DNA of 56,840 nt from an uncultured Clostridium sp. Lineage in GTDB: Bacteria > Bacillota > Clostridia > TANB77 > CAG-508. This document shows positions 42,613 to 54,789 of the stretch, one piece after another; position 1 is the first letter of the stretch, and every line of letters begins with the position of its first letter. Both the position numbers and the translations under genes were made by a program. The DNA lies in assembly GCA_900557045.1 (NCBI GenBank), contig USQY01000003.1:1-56840 (forward strand). The letters run 5' to 3'. The notes below the pieces were generated by a model, which saw nothing but the letters and a program-made list of their open reading frames with translations, had not been told where the DNA came from and ran no database searches.

Positions 42613-45600
42613 CCACCATTTTCCCTTGTTCCAGGAATATATGCCTTAATATATCCTGGTTCTAAATTTCCTTTATCAAAAGGAGGATCCAACAATTTTA
42701 TTATTCCATTTTCTTTATCCACTAAATGATTTTCTAAACTTTCCATTGAAATGAATTTCTTATCATTATCAGCCATATTAGAAATAACAGACCAGCTCTG
42801 TGCTATACTATCAATTTTGCATTCATCATTTTGAATACTTCCCAATACTTTACCATTATCCATAAACGCTCTTTTAAACCATCTGCCATCCCAAGCATTT
42901 TTATTTAGTGTCTTTTTTAATTTTTCAATTATTTGCTTATATTTTTCAGATTTTTTTGTTTCAAAATCATTTATTGTTTCTTCTGTTCCCGCTTCTACAT
43001 TTTGTTTTTTATTCTTATTTTTATTTTCATTCATTCTTTCTTTTTCTACATTTACACCTTCATTTATATTCAAATTCTCACTATTGTTTTCCACATATTC
43101 ACATATTTTCACAAATTTTTCTAGCACACTACATAAGAAAAATCCAAGCCAAACACTTTCACCTTTTCCTTTATTTCCAACAGTGCTAAAACCATCATTC
43201 CAATCACCTGAACCAATTTTAGGTAAACCATTTTCTCCAAAATTTAGCGATTTTTCAATAGCATTTATACAATGCTCATATATTGTTGCTTTTTTATCTG
43301 ACTGTATATACATATCATACCTTTCATCAATTCCATCTGGCAAAATTGCTCCATTTAAATAATTTGTTTCTACATCTAATATACTATAATCACCTGTGAA
43401 TTCAATATAATCAGCTGTAACATATGGAAGCCATAATAAATCATCTGAAAATCTAGTTCTAATACCGCGATTTGTTTCATCATGCCACCAATGTTCTACA
43501 TCACCCTCTATAAATTGATGTTTACTATGTTTTATTATTTGATTTCTAGTAATCTCTGGATTTAAATATTTAGCACTTAAACTATCTTGAAGTTGATCTC
43601 TAAATCCATAAGCTCCGCCTGATTGATAAAATCCTGTTCTTGATATTAATCTACTTACAATTGTTTGATACATAATCCAACCATTTAACATTAAATTCAT
43701 TGATTCCACTGGTGTTTGAACTTGTAGTGTATTTAATAAATCAGCCCAATATTTTTTTACTATTTCATTTTCGTGAATACAATTATTTAAATTGCTATAT
43801 TTATAAGCTAAATCTTGACATTCTATTTTGCTTTCTCCTGCTCCTAATACTATTGATATTTCTTTATCTTCCAAGGCCTCTAATTGAATTTCAAATTGTA
43901 TTACTATTACATTACTAATTTTGCTCCATAATTTATTACTGAAATTATCTAAATCTAAACCTGTTGGATTACTAATATCTCCACCGCCAAAAAATTCTTT
44001 TTTACTACCTGTAAATGATTTTATTTGCTCACTACTTGAAACGAACACCATATTTTTATAATCTGTATTTGTTATATTTTTAGCAAAAATTGTGTTACTG
44101 TTTTTATTAAAATTAATGTCTAAGAATTCATTTGTTTTGATTTCATCTTCTCCTAAAACTGGTTTTAGATAATATACTAATTTTATTTTTCTTTTTCTTA
44201 ATGTTGTATTTTTTAATTTTAAAATTTGAATTTTACAACTATCTTGTTTTGGAACAAAAACTTCTAACTCTTGCTCTATTCCACAGCTTGCATGATTAAA
44301 TTTTGAATATCCAAATCCATAAGTTATATAATAATCATTTTCATCTGGCATTGGATTATAACCAATAGACCATTTTCTCTTAGTTTCCTCATCTTTCAGA
44401 TATATAACCTCAGAAGGTACATCTAAAATTTGATTATTTGACCATGCTGATATTCTATTTAATCTACAATTTTTATACCACGAATATCCACCATTTGTTT
44501 CTGTAACTAATGTTCCAAAATTATTATTTGCCATAATATTGCTCCATGGTGCAGGTGTATTATTTTCTTTATTTATTCTTAATAAATATTCTTTTCCATC
44601 AGCTGAAAAACCACCATATTCATTATAATATAATAAATTATTATTTAATAATTTGTTTTCCTGTTTTGGTTCTTCTAATAAATTTAATTGTTGATTACTT
44701 CGCTCTATATATACTTTAGGAATATCATCTTCTACATCATTTAACTGTAAATTTAAATTTCCATTTTGAGCATTAAAAACTAATTTTGAATATATTGTAA
44801 TTAATTGTATATCTTTATTTTTTATACCGTTTAAGACATATATTCCACCTTTTGTGTTAAGCATATACCCTAGTCCACTATTTAGAACAGTATCTAATAT
44901 TGCATCTTTTACATAATTATTGTAATTTCCTTTTTCCTCGTTTAATATAACTAAATCTATTTCAATATTTTTGGTTTTAAAATATTCATAGGCTTTTACC
45001 AATTCTTCTATTACAGATATATCATTTATATTTTTTATTTTTACAAAAATTATTGGCACATCGCCTGAAATTCCATATTTCCAAAGTTCATTAATAGAAT
45101 ATATTTTATTATTGTCAGTATTTTCAAGGTTTCCATTATTTTCAAGATTTCTCGCGTTCACACTATTTGTGTTATCTTCTTGTTTTGAATTAGAATCACA
45201 TGAAAAATTTGTAACATTATTTTCCAAAATATAAGTTAATATTCTCTGATATAAATCTAGGTCTTTGCCATTTATATTTAAATACCTATTTTCTGCTTCT
45301 ACCCTTGCTCTTGAAAGCTCAAAAACTCTTTTATTATTTTCAAAATTCATATATTTTTTTATTGTATTAATAACATATTCTTTATCTTCTGAAACACACA
45401 TTATAAAATCTAGTTTTGTATTTTCTCTTGCTTTGATATTAATTGTTTTTCTCATAGCAATTATTGAGTCTGTTGTTAATTCTATTTTTTTACTAAACGG
45501 TTTAGAATCTTCTATTAGTTTAGGAATACCAAAATTATTTCTTTCTATAAGCCTTTCTTTACTAATCTCATATTCTAAATCACTTCCAAAATTAGTATTA

Positions 45601-48600
45601 TCACCGTGTTCATCAGAGCATAATGTAACTGCCATAAAAATTTCTTTTTGATTTTCAGAACGTTTTTTTCTTTTCACTAAAATAATATTTAATTCTGGTA
45701 TATATTCATATGTTAAAAACAAATTATTAAAAGCAGGATGTGCATAATCTTGTTCTTTATTTGATAATACTGGTTCTATAATGCTACTTATTTCTAATGT
45801 TTCATCTGTATTTCCTAAATTTTTAATTTCCAATCTTCGTATTTCAACTGAATCATTTGGGCTTACTGTAATTTTTGTGTTTGTTTCAATATTTCCATCA
45901 ATCCTTATATATTTACATATATCAGGAGCGAAAGTTACAGTATATTTATCTGGTTTATCCATATTTCCATTATATATATTTGTCCATATTTTTTTGTTTT
46001 TTATATTTTTTAAATAGAAATAAATTCCCTGATCTATATCTGAAGTTTGCTTATATCTATTTACCAAATTATTTTTATATTTACTATAACCATTTCCTTT
46101 TTCATCTAATATTATTGTATAATTTTTATTTGAAATAACATTAAATCTCTCAATATCATTATTAATTTTTGTAAAAGTTTTTTCTGAATAAAAATCGTAA
46201 TTATTATACTTAATTTTTTCTACTTTTTCCTTCTTTTCTTTTGTAATTATTACATTTTCAGGCATTTTTTCTTCTAATAAAATATTTACAGATTGCATTT
46301 CTGGATTTTTCATAAATCTTTTTTGCAAAATGTTATTATTAAATAAGTTATTAATTGACAATAAAATTAATCCTTGATGATGTGCCATATATGTTTTTAC
46401 TGGCACATATTTTTTATTTTTCTCTACTCTATTTGGAGTATAATCTATAGATTCATATAATCCATATTTTGAATTCATTCCCTGTTTTTCTAAAATTTTT
46501 ATATTATTAATAACATTTTTAGGCTCTTCTGTAATTGCTAGAATTGAACCATAAGATGATACAACCATCTCGTCTGCTAAACCTCTTTTTAGTCCTAGCC
46601 ATGGTATTCCAAATGCTTTATATTGATAATTATTATTTAAATCTTTTAAATTAAATGCTGATTCAGAAATTCCCCAAGGTATGCCTAGTTTTTTAGCGTA
46701 TTCCTTTTGACTCATTATCATAAATTTACATGATTCGTCTAATAAACTACCTGGATATTTTGGAATATTTATATTTGGCATTAAATACTCAAATGCTGTT
46801 CCAGACCATGATATTAGCCCTTTATATTTATTTAAAATTGTCAATGTTCTACTCAAATTATACCAATTTTTCACATCTATATCTTTTTTTGCAATAGCCA
46901 CCAAGCTTGCTTGTCTAGCCTCTGATGCTAATAAATCGTAATATGAATCTGTTAATTTATTTTCTTCTATATCAAAACCTATAGAAAATAAATTATTTTT
47001 TTCATCAAATAATTTTGAAAAATCTGTATTTTTTATTATTTGTAAAATTATTTGACTTAAACTTTTACATATTTCATAGTTTTTATTTTCCGCTACTACG
47101 CCTTCTAAAAATTGATAAACCACATACAAATATCCAATAAAATTACCACTATCAACAGAAGAAACATATCTTGGATATAAATGTTCTAAAGTTTCAATAT
47201 TGTACCAGTTATATAAATGTCCATTCCACTTTGGTAAACCATTTACAGTATTAATCATTTTTTCTAATAATTTTATAGTATCATCTAATTTTTCAAAACC
47301 CAAATCATAACTTGAAATAACTGCTAGCATTCCAAGTCCTATATTAGTTGAAGAAGTTCTCATAACCACTTTTGGTTTTCTATCTTCTTGATAATTATCT
47401 GGTGGTAAATAATTTGTTTTTTCATTAATATATTCTTTAAAAAATAACCATGTTTTTTTTGCAATATCAAGTATATATTCTTTGTCATTTTTATCTAATA
47501 ACTCTATTGGATTTTTTTCTTTTATTGGCTTACTAATATAGCATAAAATTATAGGTGCTATTAACCATAAAGTCGATAATATTAAACTTATTATTCCAAA
47601 AATTTCAAAAGTTGTTTGTGTTAATATAACAAATAATATTCCTATAATTCCACTTACTACATTAGGTATCATATTTGAATAATAAGATTTTAAATCATTT
47701 TTAGATTTTTTTTCTGCTTCCTCTGCAGTAACCCATTCTAATAAATGTTTTTTACTAATTATCATCCTATATAAGCTTGTAATACCAGCTGAAATAGACA
47801 TATAAGCTTTATCTGGTAAAGTTGATATTGCAAAAAAAACTTTAATCAAACTGTTTTTTACAGTTGTAGTATTTTTTATAAAAGTTTTTTGCCTAGTTTC
47901 TCCTTCTTTTCTAAATATTATTTTATTTACAATTTCTATTATATTCGGAATTAATAAACTAATTGTTAAAAATATTATAATTGGCCATATTTTTATTTTT
48001 GCAAACACTTTAGCTAATACTAAAATTATAATACTTAAAACAATTGAAACTTCTAGATTGCTTCTAAAAACATTATCTATTATCTTGTATTTGCACAATA
48101 TATTTAATTTTTTGTTTTTCAACCAAGATAATATTTGATAATCTCCCCTTATCCATCTGTGACTCCTCTTTTTTGAAGCTAAATAGCTAGTAGGAAATCC
48201 ATCCATAAGCATAATATCTGAGACCATTCCACATCTTAAATAACATCCTTCTAGTAAATCATGACTTAATACTGTATTTTCTGGTATTTCATTATTTAAT
48301 ACTTGTGAAAACACTTTTAAATCATAAATTCCCTTTCCTGTAAAAATTCCCTCTCCAAAATTATCTTGATAAACATCAAATATAGCATTTACATACGAAT
48401 CTGTTCCACCTTGACCTGCAAAAATTTTGCTAAATATACTACGTCTTACTTCTAATAACCCTATTCCTACTCTAGGTTGCAATAATGCATGACCATTAAC
48501 TACCACATTTAAATTTTTATCTATTTCGGGTTTATTTAATATATGTGCCATAGCCCCAATTAATTCTAGACCAGAATTTAATACCAAGTCAGTATCTGAA

Positions 48601-50561
48601 TCCAATGTTATTATATATTTCACAATCGTAGCCATATTTTGTTTACTAAAATTACACAATATAACCCCTTCTTCAATTGTAGATTCTATGGAATTACATA
48701 GAAATGGATTTTTTATATTTCCAAGTAAATACTCGTTAAACTGATTTATTAAACCTCTTTTTCTTTCCCAACCTAAATAGCATTCCTCACCATCATTCCA
48801 TGTTCTTTTTCTATATATAAAATTAAATTTATTTAATTTTTGTGGATTTTCATTAGGATATTTTTGGTTTAATTTTTCTATTTCTTCTAATCCTGTTTTT
48901 ACTATTTCATCATCAAATTTTTCTGTTTGCTTATCACTGCTTGAGCAATCTCCTAATAAAGTAAAATATAAATTTTCGCTTTTATTTGCTATATAATACA
49001 CTTCTAATTGTGCAAATAATTCCTTCACCTTTTCCTTGTTCTTTACTATTGTTGGTATAATTACCATGGTTGAACTTTCTTCTGGAACTCCATTTTTGTA
49101 ATCTAATTTTGGTGTCATTTTTGGCTTTATTATTTTACTTAAAACATATTGTATTATTTGAGTTACTATAGTATGTGCTGGCACAAATGTTAGAATAAAT
49201 ATAATTATAGCTATTGCAAAATTTTTGTAATTGTTATACACATACAATCCACATAATAAACTTATCAAAATAGATGATATTATAACTCCTGAAACATATA
49301 TTTTCATTTTTGTTTTAGGAGAAGTATTTTTTATTTTTTTATTACATAACTCTGATAATAATAATGTTTTTCCATCTGATATTAAATAATATCCTATATG
49401 AGATTTTTTTATTTCTGTACTATTCTTATTAGCTTTAGCCAATTCCAAGCATTTTTTTGCTATATATATTTCTGATATTTTTGTTTTTTTAGCAATTTTC
49501 TCAATAGCCTGTCTATAATAAGCTCTTGTTTTATAATCCATTTTTCCATATACATTAGCCGGATCTTTCTTTAATATTTCTTCAACACCGTTTATTTCTT
49601 CAAATATCTGTAAAAAATTAACTCTAATAATAGTGTTTATACTAGTTATAGAATTTCCCATTGACACTTTTTTTAATGCAATATCAAAATGCTCTTTTTG
49701 AATAATTTCATCAATTGTTAATCCCATTTTATCAACTTGTTCCTCCAAAATTGATAAAAAACTATATGCTTGTTTTCCATATTGTTTCAATCTATATGAC
49801 ATATACTCTATAAATGGACATTTCATTTCTCCATTTACTTTTCCCCTTGTTGTTTCCCTTGTATTTATAATTTTTTTAGAATATTTACATTTATTATTAA
49901 TATATTCATTTATATTGGGTACATTTTTAAATTTTGGATTTTCCTTTTTTTCAACTAATCTCTCTATAATGTTTTCAACTTTATATTTCTGTAATTGTGA
50001 AGAATAAATTTTATCACAAATCATCCTAATATTCTCAATTAGAGCAATTTGTAAAAATGTACCTATATTCCATATTTCTTCCATACCTAAACTTTTCTTA
50101 CTTTGATAAGCCTGTAATAAATTGCTTAAATTGTCTCTATCAATTACAGCATCTGTATATGCTACAATCTCACTAGCTAATACATAAATTCTTGCAAATC
50201 CTTTATAATTTCCATTTTCTAACCCCACAAAACTCACATACTTTTTTAATGGCATATCTTTTATAATTGTTTTTACAGTTTTTTCTATTATATAATAATT
50301 ATCTAAAATCCATTCTCCTGCAGGATGTATTGGTAATCCTAATTTTAAATGTTCAGTCAATATATTGTACACTTTTGTTATATATTCATAATTTTCTTTT
50401 ACTCTTGGAATTGGATATGTTTTTTTATCTGATTTACTTTTTAAAACATTATCAGATGCAAGTTTTGCCAAATAATTTTCTAACTGCTGTTTATCTAACA
50501 ATACACCTTTTATAGTTAATATTTTGTATCTTTCCAATTTTTCCACCTCTTGCATATACAT
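42600..50561 (-). pseudogene. ndvB: 5' part of a giant cyclic beta-1,2-glucan synthase (NdvB type)
   Basis: Host sequence supplies 2654 codons to His in GGQYTH. The frame then reads 18 element-encoded codons and stops at 42543. In order: an N-terminal helical region, membrane helices (about residues 417-477), a GT84/GT2-like domain with LDSDTDL (near 652) and RSHRWIRGDYQ (near 804), further membrane helices (about 834-875 and 964-1007), a glycoamylase-like domain (about 1030-1410), and a GH94 domain with GSGDWNDGF (near 2455). Such enzymes make cyclic beta-1,2-glucans at the membrane. The last 160 residues are cut off. ATG or a TTG eight codons later could be the start. Confidence 0.93.
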
Positions 50562-50570
50562 TTATTTTTT

Positions 50571-50588
50571 TAGGAGTATTCTCTCCTA
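50571..50588 (-). promoter_or_regulatory. Hairpin over the ndvB ribosome-site region
   Basis: TAGGAG-TATTCT-CTCCTA is a perfect six-bp stem 10 bp upstream of the first ATG. The AGGAG on the minus strand is therefore base-paired with CTCCT. Confidence 0.45.
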
Positions 50589-50623
50589 AATTTCAAAATT
50601 TTATGCATAAAGTTAAAAAATGG

Positions 50624-51532
50624 TTATATATTAATACTCTTTTTTATTTTTTCCAAGTTTTTAATAACAGAATTATAACCATATTCATAGCATTTATCTA
50701 ATTTTGCAACATCCAATAATCCAACCTTATCTGTATATACTTCTAAAACAAAATCACTTATTTCTAGACTATTTTCTGATATTTTGTTTCCCATTATGTC
50801 AATAGATTTCATTATAACATCCATTATATTACTTTCCTTTTCGATTTCATCAGCTCGAAATTTTACTGCTAATATTTTGTCTGCACCTTGTAATTTAACC
50901 TCTTCAGTAGGAATATTATCTAAAACACCTCCATCCATAAAAGTATAATCTTTATATATTAATGGACTATATATTCCCGGAAAACTACTACTTGCTCGTA
51001 CTGCTTTTCCTATAGTTATATTATTTATATATTTTTTATTATTACTTGATATAAATTTAATAGTATTTTCATCCCTTACATTTGTATAATTATTTTTGCT
51101 AAACTCAGGCACATAATTTGTAAATATAATTTTTTTTCCACTGTTCATATCAACAGTGGGAATTACAAGAGGCATTTTAATTTGGGATATATTATATATT
51201 TCTCTTCTGCTTGCAATTTTATTATATAATTCTTCTATTTTTTTTCCACTATTACAACCTTTCACCGATATTTTCTTTCTAAAAATGCAATTATGTATTC
51301 CTGACAAAGTTAGTAGAATATCAATTTTAGCAATTTCACTTGCATATCTTTTAAACAATATATAAATATGGTAAGGAGAATACCCCATTGCATACATTAC
51401 AGCTACCATGCTTCCACAACTTGTTCCACCTACTATATCAGGTTTTATATTATTTTCTTCTAATGCTTGCAGTACACCAGCATGCGCAATTCCTCTTATT
51501 CCACCTCCAGATAAAGCTATTCCTAATTTCAT
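50624..51532 (-). CDS. Patatin-like phospholipase
   Basis: The product has 302 residues from the ATG after CGGAGATG. It starts MKLGIALSGGGIRGIAHAGV, the oxyanion glycine loop. The nucleophile Ser is in GGTSCGSMVAV (near residue 42) and the catalytic Asp in FMDGGVLDNIP (near 200). It would hydrolyse lipid esters and is probably cytoplasmic or membrane-associated. A link with the neighbouring glucan synthase is not shown. Confidence 0.9.
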   Translation of the reverse strand: MKLGIALSGGGIRGIAHAGVLQALEENNIKPDIVGGTSCGSMVAVMYAMGYSPYHIYILFKRYASEIAKIDILLTLSGIHNCIFRKKISVKGCNSGKKIEELYNKIASRREIYNISQIKMPLVIPTVDMNSGKKIIFTNYVPEFSKNNYTNVRDENTIKFISSNNKKYINNITIGKAVRASSSFPGIYSPLIYKDYTFMDGGVLDNIPTEEVKLQGADKILAVKFRADEIEKESNIMDVIMKSIDIMGNKISENSLEISDFVLEVYTDKVGLLDVAKLDKCYEYGYNSVIKNLEKIKKSINI

Positions 51533-51649
51533 AAAAATCATCTCCGTTTTATTTGATATATTTTATAAAATTATGTACTATGTTATTTGTTTTATACACT
51601 AATTATATATAATTATAACTTTTGCATATTATAAATGGTAAAAAATAAA

Positions 51650-51679
51650 GCTGTAAACTAACCCGAATTAGCCTACAGC
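51650..51679 (-). terminator. Terminator of rpsF-ssb-rpsR
   Basis: GCTGTAGGCTAA and the TTAGTTTACAGC arm pair on the minus strand and are followed by TTTATTTTTT. Confidence 0.7.
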
Positions 51680-51696
51680 ATATTATACTTATGTAA

Positions 51697-51972
51697 TTAA
51701 TCTTGAGTATATGGTAACATAGCAATTTGTCTACATCTTTTAACTGCAACAGTTATATCTCTTTGATGTTTAGCACATGCACCAGTTGCTCTTCTTGGTA
51801 ATATCTTACCTCTTTCATTAATAAATTTTTTTAATTGATCTGGATTTTTATAATCTAGAACTAAATTTTTATCTTTACATAATGGACATACTTTTTTTCT
51901 TTTTTTGAATTTTGGATTAAAGTCGTCATCATTACTTCTATTATTTCTTCTATTATTTTTCTTATCTGCCAT
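51697..51972 (-). CDS. rpsR: 30S ribosomal protein S18
   Basis: The product has 91 residues from ATG (MADKKNNRRNNRSNDDDFNP) after AGGGGGG. The S18 core is clear, with CPLCKDKNLVLDYKNP and RATGACAKHQRDITVAVKR. A CxxC is present, so it is the zinc-binding C+ form. It pairs with S6 in the 30S platform. It is last in the conserved rpsF-ssb-rpsR operon. Confidence 0.95.
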   Translation of the reverse strand: MADKKNNRRNNRSNDDDFNPKFKKRKKVCPLCKDKNLVLDYKNPDQLKKFINERGKILPRRATGACAKHQRDITVAVKRCRQIAMLPYTQD

Positions 51973-52004
51973 TTTATTCCCCCCTATCTTTTTATATTTA
52001 TACA

Positions 52005-52430
52005 TTAAAATGGTAGGTCATCGCCTGAAGATATTTCAAAATCAGAACCAGTATTTGATGATGGCATTGTTCCAAATGTAGCATCAAAACTTCCACCCAT
52101 TTCGCCATCTTTTTTGCTATCTGCAAAATATGCTTCTTCTGCAACAACTTCTGTTACATAATGTTTTTGACCTTGTTCATCATCCCAAGTTCTTGTTTGG
52201 ATTCTTCCAATTACAGCAACTTGTTGACCTTTCTTAAAATATTTGCTACAAAACTCTCCAGTTTTACTCCATGCTACTATATTAATAAAATCCGCTTGTC
52301 TTTCTTCTCCTTGGCGAGCAAATCTTCTATTTACAGCTAAAGTAAATGATGCAACTAATGTGTTATTAGTTTGTGTATATCTTACTTCTGGATCTCTTGT
52401 TAGTCTTCCCATTAATACAACTTTATTCAT
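52005..52430 (-). CDS. ssb: Single-stranded DNA-binding protein
   Basis: The product has 141 residues from the ATG giving MNKVVLMGRLTRDPEVRYTQ, the standard SSB start; upstream ATGs are in frame. The OB fold (about 1-105) has FINIVAWSKTGEFCSKYF, and the acidic tail ends DDLPF, which binds repair partners. It coats single-stranded DNA. It is between rpsF and rpsR. Confidence 0.95.
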   Translation of the reverse strand: MNKVVLMGRLTRDPEVRYTQTNNTLVASFTLAVNRRFARQGEERQADFINIVAWSKTGEFCSKYFKKGQQVAVIGRIQTRTWDDEQGQKHYVTEVVAEEAYFADSKKDGEMGGSFDATFGTMPSSNTGSDFEISSGDDLPF

Positions 52431-52496
52431 ATCTTTCACCATTCCTTTCAAAAAAGGCCCCATTTTTATTAGTTTTTTTATTTTACTTTTAAACTA

Positions 52497-52778
52497 TTAG
52501 TCTTGTTTAACAGTCATAAATTTAATAACTTCATCTGTTATTCTATAATTTCTTTCAAGTTCTGAAATTAGATCTGTATTAGCTTCAAAATAAAATACTG
52601 CATAAAAACCTTCTTTAAATTTCTTTACATCATAAGCTAATTTTCTTTTTCCTAATTCATCAACTTTTTCAACTTTACCATCAGTATTAATCAAATCTGA
52701 AAATCTTGAAATTAAAACTTTAATTCCTTCTTCATCAACATTTGGATTAATAATGATAACACTTTCGTATTTATTCAT
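52497..52778 (-). CDS. rpsF: 30S ribosomal protein S6
   Basis: The product has 93 residues from the ATG after AGGAGGTG (MNKYESVIIINPNVDEEGIK). The S6 core includes GKRKLAYDVKKFKEGFYAVF. It binds S18 and the 16S platform, and in many bacteria S6:S18 also represses its own operon. I could not confirm such a leader here. It is the first gene of rpsF-ssb-rpsR. Confidence 0.95.
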   Translation of the reverse strand: MNKYESVIIINPNVDEEGIKVLISRFSDLINTDGKVEKVDELGKRKLAYDVKKFKEGFYAVFYFEANTDLISELERNYRITDEVIKFMTVKQD

Positions 52779-52921
52779 TATATTCACCTCCTTATGGATA
52801 ATAAAACCTGCATTTATTTATGCAAGTAAGGAGAAAAATAGTATATCTACTTTCTCAATATTGCTATTTTAACATATTTATGGTAATTTAGCAATAGGGT
52901 TTTACTTATTTTTTTATTTTA

Positions 52922-52984
52922 TGTGACTAGTAAGTGAAAATGTCCCAAAATTTAGATTCATTTTTAAGTAAAAATATCCCCTTT
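52922..52984 (+). mobile_element. Solitary IS21-like end
   Basis: TGTGACTAGTAAGTGAAAAT then GTCCC, followed by a second weaker unit AAGTAAAAATATCCCC. It matches the window-edge copies at 1-36 and 56786-56840. No transposase follows before the ABC gene, so it is a lone remnant or a deleted copy. Confidence 0.55.
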
Positions 52985-53031
52985 TAATTTTACGGTAATA
53001 TTAAAGCAACAAATTGTAACAACAATATTTA

Positions 53032-54774
53032 TTAAACTAAACTATTATAATATGACATATATAACTTTCCATAATATTCACCATTTTTAATTAGCTCTTC
53101 ATGACTACCTTGTTCAATAATTCTCCCCTTATTTAAAACAATGATTTTATCAACATTTACTATAGTGGCTAATCTATGAGCAATAAAAATTGAAGTTTTA
53201 TCTGCCGATAACTTATCAACAGACTCTTGAATTAACTGCTCTGTTGTAGTATCAATATTTGCAGTAGCTTCATCTAATATAAATATTGATGGGTTCAAAG
53301 CAAATATTCTTGCAAAAGCTAAAAGTTGTTTTTCACCTGCTGAAAATGAATTTCCCTGTTCTTGAGCAACTTCATTAATTCCATTTTCTAATGAATTAAT
53401 AAATTTACTTGCTGAGGATAATTCTAATGCTTTTCGAATTTCCTTATCATCCATATCATTAAATAATTTTATATTTTCTTTAATAGACTTAGCATAAATA
53501 AAAGGTTCTTGAAGAATTGTACCAATATTTCTTCTTAAATCTGATAAATTAATATCATTTATATTTACGCCATCAATTAAAATTTCTCCCTTTTGAATTG
53601 TATAAAACTTATTAATTAAATTAGTAATAGTAGTTTTACCAGAGCCAGTTTTTCCAACTAGTGCAACACTTTGTCCTGGTTCAATTGTAAAACTTACATT
53701 CTTTAAAATCCAATTATCCTTTTCATATGCAAACCACACGTTTCTAAACTCTATTTTACCTTTAATTTCTTTTAGTCTTTTCCCACCTTCAAAATTTTCT
53801 ACAAATTCTTCTGCTTCTAAAATTTCATATATTTTATCTATAGAAGTTACCGCTTCTTCCACAATTTCAACATTTTCAATAATTCTATTTATTGGATCAA
53901 ACAGACTCTTTAGATATGTAATAAACATATAAATAATGCCAACATCCAAAGTTTCTTTTATATAATTATTTATAATTCCCCATATTACAATTGAAATACC
54001 TAAATTTTCAATTATAGTCATTATTGCTGGTAATGCTCCTTGCAAAAATCCAATAGGTTTAATTGCCTTTCTAAAATCATTTGTAATATTTTCACATTCT
54101 CTTTTTTTCTCCTTTTGTCTATTAAATATTTTTATTAATTTAATTCCATAAATAGACTCTGCAAAAAATATGTTTAATTTTGTTCTAATATTTTTTACCT
54201 TAGAATATGTTTTATTTAGTAACTTTGTTAAAATTAATGATGAAATAATAATAAGTGGAATTATTATTATGCTAACCATTGCTAATTTGTAACTTATATA
54301 CACCATTACTCCTAATAATCCAAGTATAACAAAAATATCTTTTATAAAAGTAGTAATAACATCACTAAACAGAGCAAAAACATCTTCTGTATCACTTATA
54401 ATTCTTACAAACAAAGTTCCTGAAGGCACTTTATCATGAAACTTTGCATTAGCATTTTCCATATACTCATATAACTTATTTCTTAAATCAAATACTACAC
54501 TTTCACCAATAATATTAGTTTTGCTCCTATTAAAATAATCTAAAAAGTTTTCTAAACACACCATTAATATGTACACATATGAAATTATAGAAGTAGTAAC
54601 AACTCCATTTTTATTTATTCCTTTCTCTAAAAATTCATCAATAAGAATTCTAACCAAATATGGTTTTGCTAAGGCTAATACATCTATTATTATAGCTATA
54701 ATGGTAACAAATACTATAGTTTTAACATATGGTTTTATCATTTTCTTTATTCTTTTTATAGTGTTACTTTTCAT
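53032..54774 (-). CDS. ABC exporter half-transporter (canonical ATPase half)
   Basis: The 580-residue protein has six membrane helices (about residues 15-310) and an ATPase domain with Walker A VGKTGSGKTT (near 372), signature FSAGEKQLLAFAR (near 473) and Walker B SIFILDEATANID (near 495), with the catalytic Glu present. It lies 15 bp after the partner gene, so the two form one operon and a heterodimer. Many such pairs export drugs or lipids. The substrate is unknown. Confidence 0.9.
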   Translation of the reverse strand: MKSNTIKRIKKMIKPYVKTIVFVTIIAIIIDVLALAKPYLVRILIDEFLEKGINKNGVVTTSIISYVYILMVCLENFLDYFNRSKTNIIGESVVFDLRNKLYEYMENANAKFHDKVPSGTLFVRIISDTEDVFALFSDVITTFIKDIFVILGLLGVMVYISYKLAMVSIIIIPLIIISSLILTKLLNKTYSKVKNIRTKLNIFFAESIYGIKLIKIFNRQKEKKRECENITNDFRKAIKPIGFLQGALPAIMTIIENLGISIVIWGIINNYIKETLDVGIIYMFITYLKSLFDPINRIIENVEIVEEAVTSIDKIYEILEAEEFVENFEGGKRLKEIKGKIEFRNVWFAYEKDNWILKNVSFTIEPGQSVALVGKTGSGKTTITNLINKFYTIQKGEILIDGVNINDINLSDLRRNIGTILQEPFIYAKSIKENIKLFNDMDDKEIRKALELSSASKFINSLENGINEVAQEQGNSFSAGEKQLLAFARIFALNPSIFILDEATANIDTTTEQLIQESVDKLSADKTSIFIAHRLATIVNVDKIIVLNKGRIIEQGSHEELIKNGEYYGKLYMSYYNSLV

Positions 54775-54789
54775 TTTCCTCCCTCCAAT

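Noticed and set aside
42900..43370. Several plus-strand open frames over the glucan synthase
   Set aside because: They are low-complexity shadows of the minus-strand gene, with Phe/Leu/His-rich translations and no ribosome sites.
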